Assembly (NCBI GenBank): GCA_905250115.1
Contig: CAJNOI010000042.1
Span: 62,001 to 126,000 of the forward strand
Direction: 5' to 3'
Length of the DNA stretch: 64,000 nt
Source of the DNA: Adineta steineri
Lineage: Eukaryota; Rotifera; Eurotatoria; Adinetida; Adinetidae
Part shown: positions 31,099 to 42,670 of the stretch, in pieces
How positions within the stretch are numbered: the stretch's first letter is position 1
Layout of the letters: each line of letters opens with the position of its first letter
Position numbers and translations under genes: made by a program
The notes under the pieces: model-generated
What the model was told of the DNA's origin: nothing
The model's database searches: none
Seen by the model: the letters and a program-made list of their open reading frames with translations, nothing else

Positions 31099-32522
31099 TT
31101 ATCTGCCAAGTCCACCGTCGATAAATGCTGGCATATTGCTGGTATCGATTGCTTTAACATATCGACCAATAAATAAGATTGTTTGTTTGTATCGAATAGC
31201 ATAAAGAAATGGTTTGTCACATGTAAAATAAATTTTTATTAGTGGAGTACCTGATGTAATCACGCGTACAACTGATGCTGCCGCTATATATAAACACAAA
31301 AAAAAATTTAATACATAGAAAGCAAAATAGATCGAATACTTACCAGCTCGAACACCTTTTTCATCAACAACGACGGAGGTCCTATACATATAACAGATAA
31401 ATAAATCATATATGTTATTTCAAAATTCAATTTACTTGTGAAAGATATTCGAAACATGAAGGTATTTCTTTGGAGAAAGTTCTTTTAGATTGGCTTTTGT
31501 TCGACTAAATAATTCGCTAATTTTCATTTTTTTCGACAATACATCTTTCATATCATTGTCAAATTCAAATTTCCATTTTGGTATTGCAAGAACAACCATT
31601 TGATTTGTTGTTGGTGTATTGAATATTGCAGGAGTAAGTCGTGATTCAACTTGAGCCAACGTTACGTTTTTATTCGGTAGAATAATCGTAAACGTAAAAT
31701 CCTTATTTTGGAATGGCATATGAATCATTCGTGCGCCAATTGTCGAGCTCATATCAACATAAGAAAATGAACCAATGCGTGTCATCAATGTCAATTTCTT
31801 TTCTTGTGGAGGACCCACGTCCGGATAAAATGTATTACCATCGCGAGTATTTTGTGCTTGAAATTCAGATTCCCATTTACCTAAAATACTTGAATGAAAA
31901 GTAAAATGTAATAGAAATAGATAAACATACCATCAAAGAATAGACAATTGATGATGAGAAGTTCATTCTTATCATTAGGACCTTTAGGATCTAAACTATC
32001 TTTACTTAAAACTTCTTTGATGTTATTATTAGTTTGATTTGACACCCATTGATTGATTTGATTAATAACTGGTGTTTTATTCTGAGCATTGAGATTGACT
32101 GATGCTAATGTAAAATTGTAGGTTTTTTGAAGTTGTTTGGTATAAGATGGAAGAACTGAAAATTCTGTATCCACATAAAGTCGATTAGCAAGTTTGATTT
32201 CTGACGTATTTGTAATAGCCATGAGTTGTTTAGATGATTGAGTAAGTTTTTCGCGTGATTTCGAATGTAAAAGATTCAGCAGTTCTTTTTCTGTTTTTCC
32301 TTGAGTACCTGCAGTAACCGAAGCAAGTGCAAGACCAACTGAATAAGGCGAAATAAAAACATTCTCATTCGAGTTTAATGCAACAACATTCTTGTACAAA
32401 TTCAAATGAAAATCGTCAATATTTTTCTCTACTTTAACTGGTTTCGATGATGCAGGTTTAGTTTCGCTGTACGAAACAAACAGTACAAAGACAAACAGAG
32501 TAGAAAACATTATTGCATTCAT
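31099..32522 (-). CDS. Secreted serpin
   Basis: Four exons (32522-31931, 31880-31436, 31381-31344, 31283-31099) give 419 residues. An N-terminal signal peptide (MFSTLFVFVLFVSYSETKP) is followed by the serpin core: ENVFISPYSVGLALASVTAG, ANRLYVD, INQWVSNQTNNNIKEVLS and LLIINCLFFDGKWESEF. The reactive-centre hinge reads DEKGVRAAASVV, close to the inhibitory consensus EEGTEAAAAT, and the distal end reads FTCDKPFLYAIRY. Counting as in ovalbumin-type serpins puts P1-P1' at Gly-Thr (in ITSGTPL). Inhibitory serpins trap proteases covalently; the unusual P1 leaves the target unclear. Several NxT/S sequons fit secretion. The hinge is split by the last intron. Confidence 0.93.
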
Positions 32523-32739
32523 TGAATAGTTATATCGTTGTGTTTTTTTTCTCGTTATTATATATACATATATATTCTTATATGTCAACATATCTATCGT
32601 CTGATAAGATATCATTCTAATAGAGGTCATCAAGTTCTATTGAAGAGCGCCGATATAAAACATTAACACAAGAAGATCAGATGCTCTGAAAGAGTATAAC
32701 CACTCATGTATATATTTGAATAGATCACGTGTGATAAGA

Positions 32740-32770
32740 GAAAAAAAGAGAAAAAAAGAGAAAAAACGGT
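32740..32770. repeat. Short tandem repeat (GAGAAAAAAA)3
   Basis: Three units of about 10 bases lie upstream of the serpin start. Confidence 0.7.
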
Positions 32771-32892
32771 AAAGCAAGAAAAAAGAAGGAAAATGTAGGA
32801 AGATGTGAACATCTAAAATATCATAATATAATGTTGATAACACTCTTATAAGAAAACATTCACATCTCTAATATAGTAACACGCAGTCTTTT

Positions 32893-34130
32893 TCAAACGA
32901 CCGGAATTTCTTGAGGGACATCTTGACCAATTTGTTGTTTTAATAATTTGCTCAATTTAAATAAGTATATTATTTTTATAATCTAAAGGTAAAATATAAC
33001 CAAGATTCTACTAAAAGACATAACATTGTCACTTACCATTGTAATTAAAACAGGAACGGCAATAATAATCAAGAAGTACCCAAAAGATGACGTAGATTCG
33101 CCAGTATAATCATCAACTTCCTTTCTCTGAAAAAAATGGTACATGTCAGAACCTTTTTCTGGTTCAGCATTTTACCCATGGACCGAACCCCCGAAGAAAG
33201 TTTTTGAAAGTCTCTGCGGGATCTTTTTTCAGAAGTTCGATCCGTGGTTAAAGTACAAAACTAAAAAAGGTTCTGACAGGTACCGTTTCTGTTTCTAGAA
33301 CCAATGATGATGATTTGGAGTCAGCAATGGCATCGAACACAGAAGAAATTGTTGATAAAAATAAAAAAGTTATATCGATCCAAGCAAACTGAAACAAAAC
33401 AAAAATCAAGAACAATTTATATGATCCTATAATAAATTAAGATAAGTCAATGTACTTACGATGAGTAAGCCAATACGTTCTAATTTAATTATAAAATAAA
33501 GACATATTAATTCTATTACCATTACTAGCCAATCTAAAATAAAATTAAGGTCTAGATTAGTTTTAAGTTATATATAATACTGTATAGCGAATGGTTCTTG
33601 TCTGGCAATTATAACAGATCCGCGAAAAAAAGAATAGACTAATTCCTGGTCGAAACGACATACCATTAACTCCTTTTGATGTTTTTTGCTGAGGAAAAAT
33701 TCCTACCATATATACTATCAATACTTTAATTATTTCGTAAATACATCAATTATCCACATACAGAATATAATGATAAAATAAATTCATTATTTTTGAATTA
33801 GTATTGTATATTTAAATAAGTATCACAAAATATACAAAAATTTGTTATAAAATCTAGTCAAAAACGAACGTACTTTGTACAAAAGTAGGTTCCATAATTT
33901 CATCTGTTCGATTTTTTCCTTGTAATGGTTTTTTGCCGGATATTATTCGAACGTTCTCACCAATGAATATCACCATACATGATCCCTACACATCCACATG
34001 AACATTCCTATTAAGAAATTTTATATAAAGAACAAGAACATACCAAGATGATTGCTACGCAAAAGATCAGAATCTTTTGTTGCTTTTTTATTCGATCATG
34101 ACGATTCGTTTCATTTGATGAATTAACCAT
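32893..34130 (-). CDS. Four-pass membrane protein with an element-derived intron
   Basis: Seven small exons (34130-34044, 33985-33874, 33702-33664, 33533-33460, 33388-33284, 33126-33037, 32982-32893) join in phase into 198 residues. Hydrophobic segments begin KILIFCVAIILGSCMVIF, WLVMVIELICLYFII, WIDITFLFLSTISSVF and FGYFLIIIAVPVLITM. The junction ERIGLLI/FAWIDITFL matches the intron position and flanking sequence of the four-pass gene at 25354-26079. The 157-bp intron 33283-33127 is almost entirely a hairpin element. The tail KLLKQQIGQDVPQEIPVV is hydrophilic. Family and function are not recognised. Confidence 0.72.
33138..33284. mobile_element. MITE-like hairpin element forming an intron
   Basis: Outer inverted repeats GGTACATGTCAGAACCTTTTT and AAAAAGGTTCTGACAGGTACC, and inner ones CCATGGACCGAAC and GTTCGATCCGTGG, fold almost the entire 147 bases into a stem. 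Read on the gene's strand, the element's first bases supply the donor GTACCT, and the acceptor TTTTTTTCAG lies 11 bases past its other end. Confidence 0.8.
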
Positions 34131-35493
34131 TGTTCGCTTTTATTGTTTGACACTAGTACTATATAGATTTGTGTTTGTTTATTGTTAGAAGCACTACCTC
34201 TCTTTAAGATGTTTATTCGTTGAATCGAGAATTAAAAAAGAAAACAACAACTTAATATATACCAAAAGAAAAAGGAAAAGAAGATGAGTCACAAGGAGAG
34301 AAAGAAAAGAAGATATATATGATCTGGTGTATACCAGAGATCATAACATTTATAAAAGTCAAAATAGAGAATAAAATTTATAGAAAGTGTTAAGTTCTCT
34401 TAGAGTGCTATGAAGAAATATAAAACAAGGTTTTCAGGATTAAAAATCCCTCAAATAAGTATTATAGGAACATGTAGGTCGCTAAATATAGGTGCTAAAT
34501 CTCTATCCAACATGTACATAGAAGCAACAACGCATCCTAACTGAATTTCAGCACTCATAGTCAGGAGAGTTTTGTGTTCATTTCTCTGAACTACTAATTA
34601 ATAATGGGTATACTCAATGTAGTATATCAAGATTAAATGATGGATTGTGCAGCAGACTCAGATGGTATAGATAAATCATATCTAACACGATAGCGTTAAA
34701 AAAAACAACAAAATATATAGTCTCTTCTGTACATAAAAAAATACCGGTATAAACGAATAAAACGCAATTCCTTTCTTTTTTTCCCCACATCATACATATT
34801 TCTTTTCATTATCTGTTTTGAATATGCGAGTTTATTGGCATTTTTGAGAATGATCACGATCAGACAAAACGAAGGAAGAAGAAATTTCCAAAAAGAGATA
34901 AGAACAATAAAAAGGGCGTGAGTAAGTTGAATATGATACTTTCAATCTTCATTGTACTCAATCAAATAATAATACTTTCACATCACTCATTTGAAAATCA
35001 GTAATTTCATTCTGTTGTATATCCATGTATATGTTTAATATCTTAGAGTGCCATCTCATCTTCTGCATATCTGGTACTAATTTAATTCATGTATGATTTA
35101 AATCATCAAAACTTGTCTCGTAGAAAAAAATAAACATAAATATATATGTATACGTGAAAGAATGTAGGCATGGCACAAAATAGAAAGAAAAATCTACGTG
35201 TAACATACACACTAAGATCAAAAACATTATTTTTTAGATAATTGCACGATTTTTTTAATATATACATATGAGAGTGTGAGTGAATATTGTAATCATCTCA
35301 CTCTTATCCGCATGATGAATCAACCGAGGCTAATGCATATAATGAAATCTTTGAATCTTTCATGATAATTGTTGTAGAAGTATGAGACTTCAACCTAATA
35401 ATAAATTTCCGGAACGGCTTGTACAGAGAGCAAAGCATACACATAAGATTGATTATGAGATAGTAATAGGTCAGTAAGAACTATTTAATAAAA

Positions 35494-35584
35494 ATGAGGG
35501 TGTGGGTGTGGATGAGAATTTGGATGGCTTCTCTCTTTATTCTAACGACTATAGTCATAGTAACACCCAGACCCTCAAGATGGT
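35494..35584. repeat. Telomere-like inverted repeat
   Basis: ATGAGGGTGTGGGTGTGG on the left and ACACCCAGACCCTCAAGAT on the right, with a loop of about 50 bases. It keeps the CTCAAGAT terminus. Confidence 0.75.
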
Positions 35585-35943
35585 AGTGAAATTATCTTGT
35601 AACTAAAAGACTTGAGTTTCTCAAAGAACTTTCTTTTTGCAAAAAATTCAGATTTGATTTTAAACTGAAAAAAATCTCGAATGTAAGAAATACTAAACCA
35701 ATGGAGCTCAACTGACTCTGTTATAAAAAAATATATCCTTTCTTCTTCTTCTCAATATGTCATCCTTGAATCTGACAATGGCACAAACGTCCAAACAGAA
35801 TGAATTAACGAATAAATCGTCTAAAAAGATGATTTAACTTGAAATAGACCAATCATATTGCTTACTTCGTTTTTGCTAGAGCCGACGCACGTCCGCGCCG
35901 ACGGTTTACACCCATAGACGCAAACAATGAACAAGTATGTATG

Positions 35944-35952
35944 TATATAAAG
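35944..35952 (+). promoter_or_regulatory. TATA box (TATATAAAG)
   Basis: It lies 47 bases before the ATG of the F-box gene, implying a very short 5'UTR. Confidence 0.6.
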
Positions 35953-35990
35953 CTCTATCTCAGTGAAAAACATAATAATCATAATAAAAT

Positions 35991-38166
35991 ATGAACCGAT
36001 CAAATATTCATCTTCTGGATTTACCTGATGAAATATTACTTATTATTTTGAAGAAGTTGAACAATATTGATGTACTTTATTCTTTATTCGATATTAATAA
36101 TGAACGACTTGATATTCTTGCACAAGGAATCACTTTCACTGACATTCTGAAGTTTGTCTCCATTGATAATATTCCTATAATTGATCGATTCTGCATTGAT
36201 ATATTACCAAGGATTAATCATAATGTGAAATGTTTTGCTTTTGATCCAGTTTTTATGGAACGTATTCTTCTTGCTACTGACTATCCGAATTTAACTAAGC
36301 TTACAATTATTCATTTTCAGAAAGCAATCGCTTTAAATTATTTTACAGGTAAGCATTTGATACGAATTAGATTAGTTGATAAATAATAAAGTTGTTAAAA
36401 AGAAAAGACTATAATATGTTTCACTACATTGCTTTTCTCCTTTAGATGAATCATCACTTCGATCTATTTTTCAAGAACAAATTACAAATCTTATTCTCAT
36501 CAGTGATGATGAAAATGAAATGGAATGTTTACCGAATATTTATGCTGAAGATGTATATGCTCACATTCTGATCTTTTTCAAAAATTTAAAAAAATTAAGT
36601 TTCATGAAATCATCTGTTGTGTTAGATTCACGTTTACCATTTTATTTTTCACCATGCACTACTTTTTCATCTCCGATTCTTACTCATTTACATATCAATG
36701 TTGAAACTTTAGAAGATTGTTTTTATTTACTTGATGGCCGACTTAAAGAATTGACAACATTGTATGTTAATGTCCATCATATGGACACATTTTCGGGATT
36801 TGATCACAATATGGTAAGTTTCTACAAATAATTTCATTTATGTCATGAAGACTATGACTATTTCAATTGAGTTAACGATTGATCTCAAGAAAATTCAGAT
36901 AAGAGATCATATGGTTAAGTTTCATTTTGATAAGGAGAAAAAAAGTATTATGTATTGAGGGATATATCAAAATCATCGACATTCAGTTTGTACGAACTAG
37001 AATTTTTGAATTTAATAAAAGAATCAGCCTAGAATGGAACGAAAGTTTCTCTATAATAATAATTTTTCTAATAATTGAGATATGATTGAAAGTTTGTCTA
37101 AAACTTTAATTGTTCTTTTCACACTCCTTTCTTGTGCTGTAAAATGAGAAAACCAAACTAACAGATTTGTCATTTGTGTTCATTCACAGATAGAATAGAT
37201 CATATACCACGTACAAGATAATGATGTCTATGACTTAATCTTGTCGATTACCGAAAAAAGTATTTCTTTCTTTTTTTTTTGTAGAATAAAAAATTATTGA
37301 ATCTAAAATGTTTCTCATTAAAATCGTCCTATCCATTTCAAAAATATGATATAATTGTATTACTTCTTCGTCGAATGTCAAATCTGGAAAAATTAACTCT
37401 AAATATTTCTGTAGAAGGTCGAAATAGTATCATTGATGGTACTTATGTTCAACATGATATTTTAGATCATATGCCACAACTTCGTTCATTCACTTTCTAT
37501 ATTTGTACTTATATCGGTCCGATTACTTTACCCTATAAGTTATCTAGTGAAGATGTTCAACAAACATTAACAAATATTGGACAACAACATGTCAGTAGTA
37601 TAGTCAATTATTTTACTGGTTGTGTCAATTCTGATTTTGGTATCGGAGTTGCATGCTCAATTTTCTCACTTCCCTTTGAATTTGATTATCTCCAAGATCT
37701 TGGCAATAGATTTCCAAATATTGTATTCAGTTATGTTACTTATTTAGTTATACGAGATATTATTCCATTTGAACATGAATTCTTCATGCGAATTGCTCGA
37801 TTGTTTCCATTACTGAAGCATTTATGTATTCGGAATAAAAAATCACAAGAATTGGATGGTCTTATGACATTTTCGTCTGACAATTGTCAATTAAATTCAA
37901 TTATTGAATACCCCCATCTAACTATACTTGATGTCAAATTTTCACATAGAGATTATGTTGCACAATTTTTAAATGAAACAAAGACATTTATACCGTATCT
38001 GACGGAATTTGGAGTGTCATTTGTTGACGATTTAAAAGCTGTAACAAAAGACTTTACAAGCGAAGAAACACGACGCAATTGTGCTAAGGTGAAAAAAATT
38101 TCTTCGATAGCTCCAGTCGTATATTCGAAAGATTTATGTCTTTACTTTCCTTCTTTATATAAGTAG
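35991..38166 (+). CDS. Rotifer-type F-box protein
   Basis: Three exons (35991-36348, 36446-36813, 37285-38166) join in phase into 535 residues. Residues 8-50 are the F-box (LLDLPDEILLIILKKLNNID, then SLFDINNERLDIL). The following blocks IDRFCIDILPRINHNVKCF, PNLTKLTIIHFQK and FQEQITNLILISDD are typical of a very large family in bdelloid genomes that continues with LRR-like strands such as LEKLTLNIS and LTILDVKFS. Likely an SCF substrate-recognition subunit; the target is unknown. The second intron (471 bp) is much longer than the first. Confidence 0.88.
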
Positions 38167-39867
38167 ATGTATTCTCGTTTTGATTTATTCAATAAACTGA
38201 AAAACATGATAGATGTTGTATTTATAGCCTAATAATATTTCTCAAATACAAAGAAATATCAACTACTAATGATCGTTTCTCATTCCATAATAAAAAAAAA
38301 GTCATACAACATTATCTGATGCTACAGAGTATATGTACAATGAGAAATAAAAAAAAGAAGATATGTAAGCTTCTCGTCATTCAGTTGATCATACAATAAA
38401 AACTTTTTATTTAATATTGTAATCAATTATACACTCAGTAATGAGGTCAGATACATTTGCATAAATATATAAGACTAATCAATGATATATCATTATCTAA
38501 AATATTTTCATGCCGTTGAACAACATCATCCGATGCACTTTTACTATCTCCATCAATGACATAAATCTTCTAAATAAAAAATCAATTCGTTTGAAAAAAA
38601 ATAGATAAATGTTGATCAACCAAGTTTATCCTTTTGTTTTGGTGTCACTAGTTCTATCTGTTCAATTAGAATAACAGCACGACGATCTTTATGTGGGAAA
38701 TCTACAGTGCAAAATTTATTCTTAAAAAGGAAATTTTCATTGATTTCGTTCTTTTTTCTTTAATAGAAAACTTATAGATATACTTTGAATAACACCAATC
38801 ATTTCAACATGAATTGGTTCATCTTCATTTGAAACTTTTACTCAAACATGTAAATCTTCTGTATGTCAATCACTATTTGATATTGAATCAAAATCTATTC
38901 ATTTAAATTATTGAATGAAGATAGTAATTTATTTTCAAAATTGTCGGAAAGACTATATAAACTAAAAGAAGAAAATTAAGATGACCAATGATTCAGCTGA
39001 ATTTAAAATAAATGCAATAATCTTTCTAAGTTAATTTGTATTTTGAAGGTAAACGAAAATAAATATCTGAATATGGTAAAGAAGAAGTTACGCACAAATA
39101 TTTTTGATTTATTTTACTGAATAATATTCATTTCAAAAACTACAATGTAATTATTTTGAAAAATATTGATAAAGAAAAAATAAACAACTGACAGATAAAT
39201 TCTTATTTCCACAATCTATTATTACACTCTATCAAATGTAGTTTTCTCCTTTGGTTTTTACGAAAATTGTCTACAATTGTATTTGTACTGAGAAAAAGAA
39301 TAATGGTTGAATAGTGCATGACTAATCTCTTATGTCTGCAATATATTTGCGTAGGATAGGATAAATTGAATTCATGACTTATTTTGATTTTGTAGTTGAA
39401 GTCAACATTGTTTTTGTAATCTTTCATAAAATCGATGCGTATTTTAATAAAACCATTTGTCCTTGATATTTTTCGATGATAGAATTATTTCGAATAACAT
39501 TTTAAATAAGAAAAAGGTTTGAATGAAAACAAAAAAAGACAAAAACATATGTTGATGTCAATATAAGAGAATGATTAATAGTTTAATCTTGATGTTAATC
39601 CATAGATCAAGACACATCGAAACAATTTTTATTTTCTTCTTTTTGTTATCGAATTTATTAAAGAAAATGTATTCAAATTTTACTATATTTAATTGATTAA
39701 ACAAAAAATAACGAATGATTAATCAGTAAGTGATAAAATTAAATTTAAATATTTAAACTTTTCTACTATAGTTTTAAATCTTTGTTTTAGAATAATCATT
39801 CTCTTTATTTCTCATTGCTAATTAAAATATTTGTTAATAAATAAAATGAAGTTGTTTATTTTTGTAG
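38167..39867. other. Intergenic region with one gene remnant
   Basis: Apart from the minus-strand remnant at 38464-38930, this is very AT-rich DNA without recognisable features. ATG-less frames abound by chance. Confidence 0.45.
38464..38930 (-). pseudogene. Decayed multi-exon gene fragment
   Basis: Minus-strand segments read EDEPIHVEMIGVIQSISISF, then KFCTVDFPHKDRRAVILIEQ followed by IELVTPKQKDKL, then after a TTTAG acceptor KIYVIDGDSKSASDDVVQRH. The first segment contains TGA codons where Trp or Arg codons would keep the frame open, and the parts are not all in register. I do not recognise the family. The sequence between segments looks like former introns. Confidence 0.4.
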
Positions 39868-41032
39868 ATGAAAATCATTCATTGTTTGTTGTTCAGCCTA
39901 TTTATATCAATCTCATGGAGCATTGATGGTCAATTAATAAAAGAAGATTTAAATAAACTATTGAATTTAGATTGTTCAAATCCAATGGTAACTCTTCATG
40001 TATTTTCTGCTACACCAAATCCAGTTTGGATGATAAATATAAAACAAATAATTCCAATGAAAAATTTAGTAAAAAAAATTTTAAATGATTATGAAAATCA
40101 TTTATTACCAATAAATTCAACAAGAACTGTAGGTTATCAAGGTTTTACAATAAGTTGTTCTTCTGATAATGAAATATTTATCCATGGTTTAAATTCGCTT
40201 GAAAATCAACTATTAGAGAGTGGAAAATCATATCTTTCAAAGACAATTATTGAACATGTTAGTGAAAATCTTGGAAAATCTTTATTTTTAACTAAATATA
40301 CAAGTTTAACTCGTATTAATTGTGATCTTGTACCGATAAAAGGTTCAGATAAAGTTCCAACATTTAGTCCGCAAACTGGAAATGGTGGATGTTTTGTTAA
40401 AAAACAATCGAAAAATAATTGTTATGCATATGGTAATTAAATTGAATCAAATATAAAGATGAAAATATATTTCATTTTTCCTTTTTAGGTACGAATATTG
40501 TTACAAACACATATCCTCAACCAGGTTATATCAATTGCATTACGAAATTTCTTAATTAAAAATGAATTTATTTCTTATATTTAGGTCGTTATAGCGGAAC
40601 ACAGTTATCAGCGATTACATGCGAAACAGTACGAAAAGCTGCTGTATTAGATGGTCTTGTTTATTATGGAACAAATTTGCCAGTTGGTCATCCAAAAAGT
40701 GGTCATTTTGTTGCTTTACTTCTTTGGCCAAATGCAGATTATCATTGGATAAGAAAGGTTTAATTGTACTATCGTAAAAAGATTTATTTTAATATTTTAG
40801 ATTTTTTTCTTTTTCAGGATGCAACTGGTTTTTGGTCTCATAAACCAGGAGGTACGACGTTTAATAGAATAAATGTATGTTTTTAATTGATTTATTTTAT
40901 TTAGCTGGAGCTGTTACAAATAAAGATAATACAGGTTCATTAATTAATAATCCATCAAAATCTAATTTATCACCATGGAAATCTTTTTGTGGATATTATA
41001 TTGCGCAACCGTCAAAAATTAATATTCGTTAA
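39868..41032 (+). CDS. Secreted protein with a conserved Cys/His module
   Basis: Five exons (39868-40432, 40499-40534, 40585-40757, 40818-40851, 40905-41032) give 311 residues. A signal peptide (MKIIHCLLFSLFISISWSI) starts an N-terminal domain of about 150 residues. The C-terminal module has CFVKKQSKNNCYAYGTN, TYPQPGRYSGT, ITCETVRKAAVLDGLVYYG, GHFVALLLWPNADYHWIRKD, FWSHKPGGAGAVTNKDNTG and FCGYYIAQ. NNCYAYG, GHFVALL and DYHW(I)RKD place a Cys and two His residues as a papain- or NlpC/P60-like enzyme would, but catalysis is only inference. I recall similar NNCYxY...TNTxxQPGR proteins in bacteria and fungi, so horizontal origin is possible. AG directly before the ATG suggests a 5'UTR intron. Confidence 0.72.
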
Positions 41033-41719
41033 TTATTTTCTATTCTTTTCTATCTCTACTTCAAATAATAAAAAATAGAATAATTAGTCATAATTGAATT
41101 TATCTTGTAAAATTACATCTCACTTATCTTAATCTAATATACAGTTGAAAACAAATATTGATGTAGATCGAAACTAAAATATTTATATCGAACTATACAA
41201 TCTTATATAAATTTTAAATAAAATAAAAATGAATCAATATGATGGACATTCGTAGAATTATATCTTATTGATACTATTAACGTTATTGCCATTATATTTG
41301 CAAATATTCTATTGAAAACTAAAATAAAAAATTATTTATTTAGGTTTGAGAAATAAATCTATTTCTCTTATCCATCAATGTGACATCATCAATTAATTAT
41401 ATTTCAAAAAAAAACTATCAATATGCTTTTCGGTGTGAAACCTTGTAGCATCATTTATTAAATGTGTTAGTTTTGAAAAGATCGAAGATAATCCTACGAA
41501 GACAAATATTTAAAAGAACAGATGCTACATAGAAACAACAGATTATCTTTGTAATACTATTTATTATATAAAAACATTTGATATAATGTGTATATTTAAA
41601 TATTTTCTTGATTAATCAAAAATAAACTTCTATTTGATGTATACTTGAAAGTATTTTCTAAGCATTGTTTATAGATGTTTCACTCTACATTGAAGACATT
41701 AAAAGCTTATAAATATTTT
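41033..41719. other. AT-rich intergenic region
   Basis: Nothing recognised apart from possible polyadenylation signals of both flanking convergent genes. Confidence 0.4.
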
Positions 41720-42670
41720 CTATTCGCCATGTACGAATGAGCCTAGTTTCACTCTATCAATGGATGTTTGTTGTTGATGCAGCGCGCGAATTTCAAATGG
41801 TTTAAGCCATCGTCGCCAAACTGATACATCGGCAATTTTTCCTAGCCATGGATTATGGTCTTGATTATTCTTGGATCCAAGACAGAGAACATTCGGTAAA
41901 TGCATTTTTTGCATATGCCACTGCGAATCATCCCAAAATTGACGATCAGGTGCACGTACTTCGTGCCGAAGATCTGCACGAGTCATGTCAACATTGCTCA
42001 CTTGTTGCCCATTGACCCATAGTTCTTGTCGATTACGATTGACTCGAACGACAACATGATACCATCGGCATGGTTCTATCTTTTGACTGTCTTGACACTT
42101 GAATACATATTGTGCTGCAGAGATCATTACTTGATTGCTAATATTCATGTCAACATGAAAACCAAGATGAAGCCACGCATGATTATTCGGATACCAGTCA
42201 TTCCATGAGCCGATCGCTGTTCGCCATCCACTTTCCTGTTGATCTCGTGACCATGCTGATAAATCAGCCCAAAACCATATCGACACGGAGTACACATCGG
42301 TTTGATATTCAGATTTGTCGTTTACGCGACAATGGATGGATGATCGACCATCGAATACAGCACATTTACCCAAGAAACAATCCTCTATCGTTGGTCGACC
42401 AATTAATGTAGCATAGCGGTTACCCACGACACCACTAGAATCAAATCCTATATTATTCACATTCTCAAACTTCCACCATCCGATAAGTTGTTCTCTACTG
42501 ATACCACTCTTAGAATACTTATTAAGAAACCATTTACTATTAATTATTTGACGCCAATGACGACAAGTACACGAAACAGTAAGAAGCGTTTCAAGAGGTC
42601 GAATGAATTGAAAGATAGTTGAAAGAAGTTCGATTGGAAGATCATTAATTGATAGTAGTTGATCAGTCAT
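41720..42670 (-). CDS. F-box protein with LamG-like (concanavalin A-like) domain
   Basis: From the first ATG (42670) the intronless protein has 316 residues. The F-box is at about residues 7-50 (INDLPIELLSTIFQFIRPLE, CRHWRQIINSKWFL). Residues about 60-310 form a LamG-like jelly-roll: LIGWWKFENVNNIGFDSSG, CAVFDGRSSIHC, YSVSIWFWADLS, WYHVVVRVNRNRQELWVNG and WLGKIADVSVWRRWLKPFE. Such a sugar- or protein-binding jelly-roll on an F-box would act as an intracellular recognition module of an SCF ligase, comparable in logic to FBXO sugar-binding proteins but with another fold. Base composition is richer in GC than its neighbours. Confidence 0.85.
   Translation of the reverse strand: MTDQLLSINDLPIELLSTIFQFIRPLETLLTVSCTCRHWRQIINSKWFLNKYSKSGISREQLIGWWKFENVNNIGFDSSGVVGNRYATLIGRPTIEDCFLGKCAVFDGRSSIHCRVNDKSEYQTDVYSVSIWFWADLSAWSRDQQESGWRTAIGSWNDWYPNNHAWLHLGFHVDMNISNQVMISAAQYVFKCQDSQKIEPCRWYHVVVRVNRNRQELWVNGQQVSNVDMTRADLRHEVRAPDRQFWDDSQWHMQKMHLPNVLCLGSKNNQDHNPWLGKIADVSVWRRWLKPFEIRALHQQQTSIDRVKLGSFVHGE

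Larger units (their letters stand above)
34131..35990. other. Long noncoding region
   Basis: AT-rich DNA with a weak telomere-like pair near 35270-35305 (ATGAGAGTGTGAGTG / CATCTCACTCTTATC), the better copy at 35494-35584, a TATA box, and a GC-rich patch near 35880-35915. No supported gene. Confidence 0.5.
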
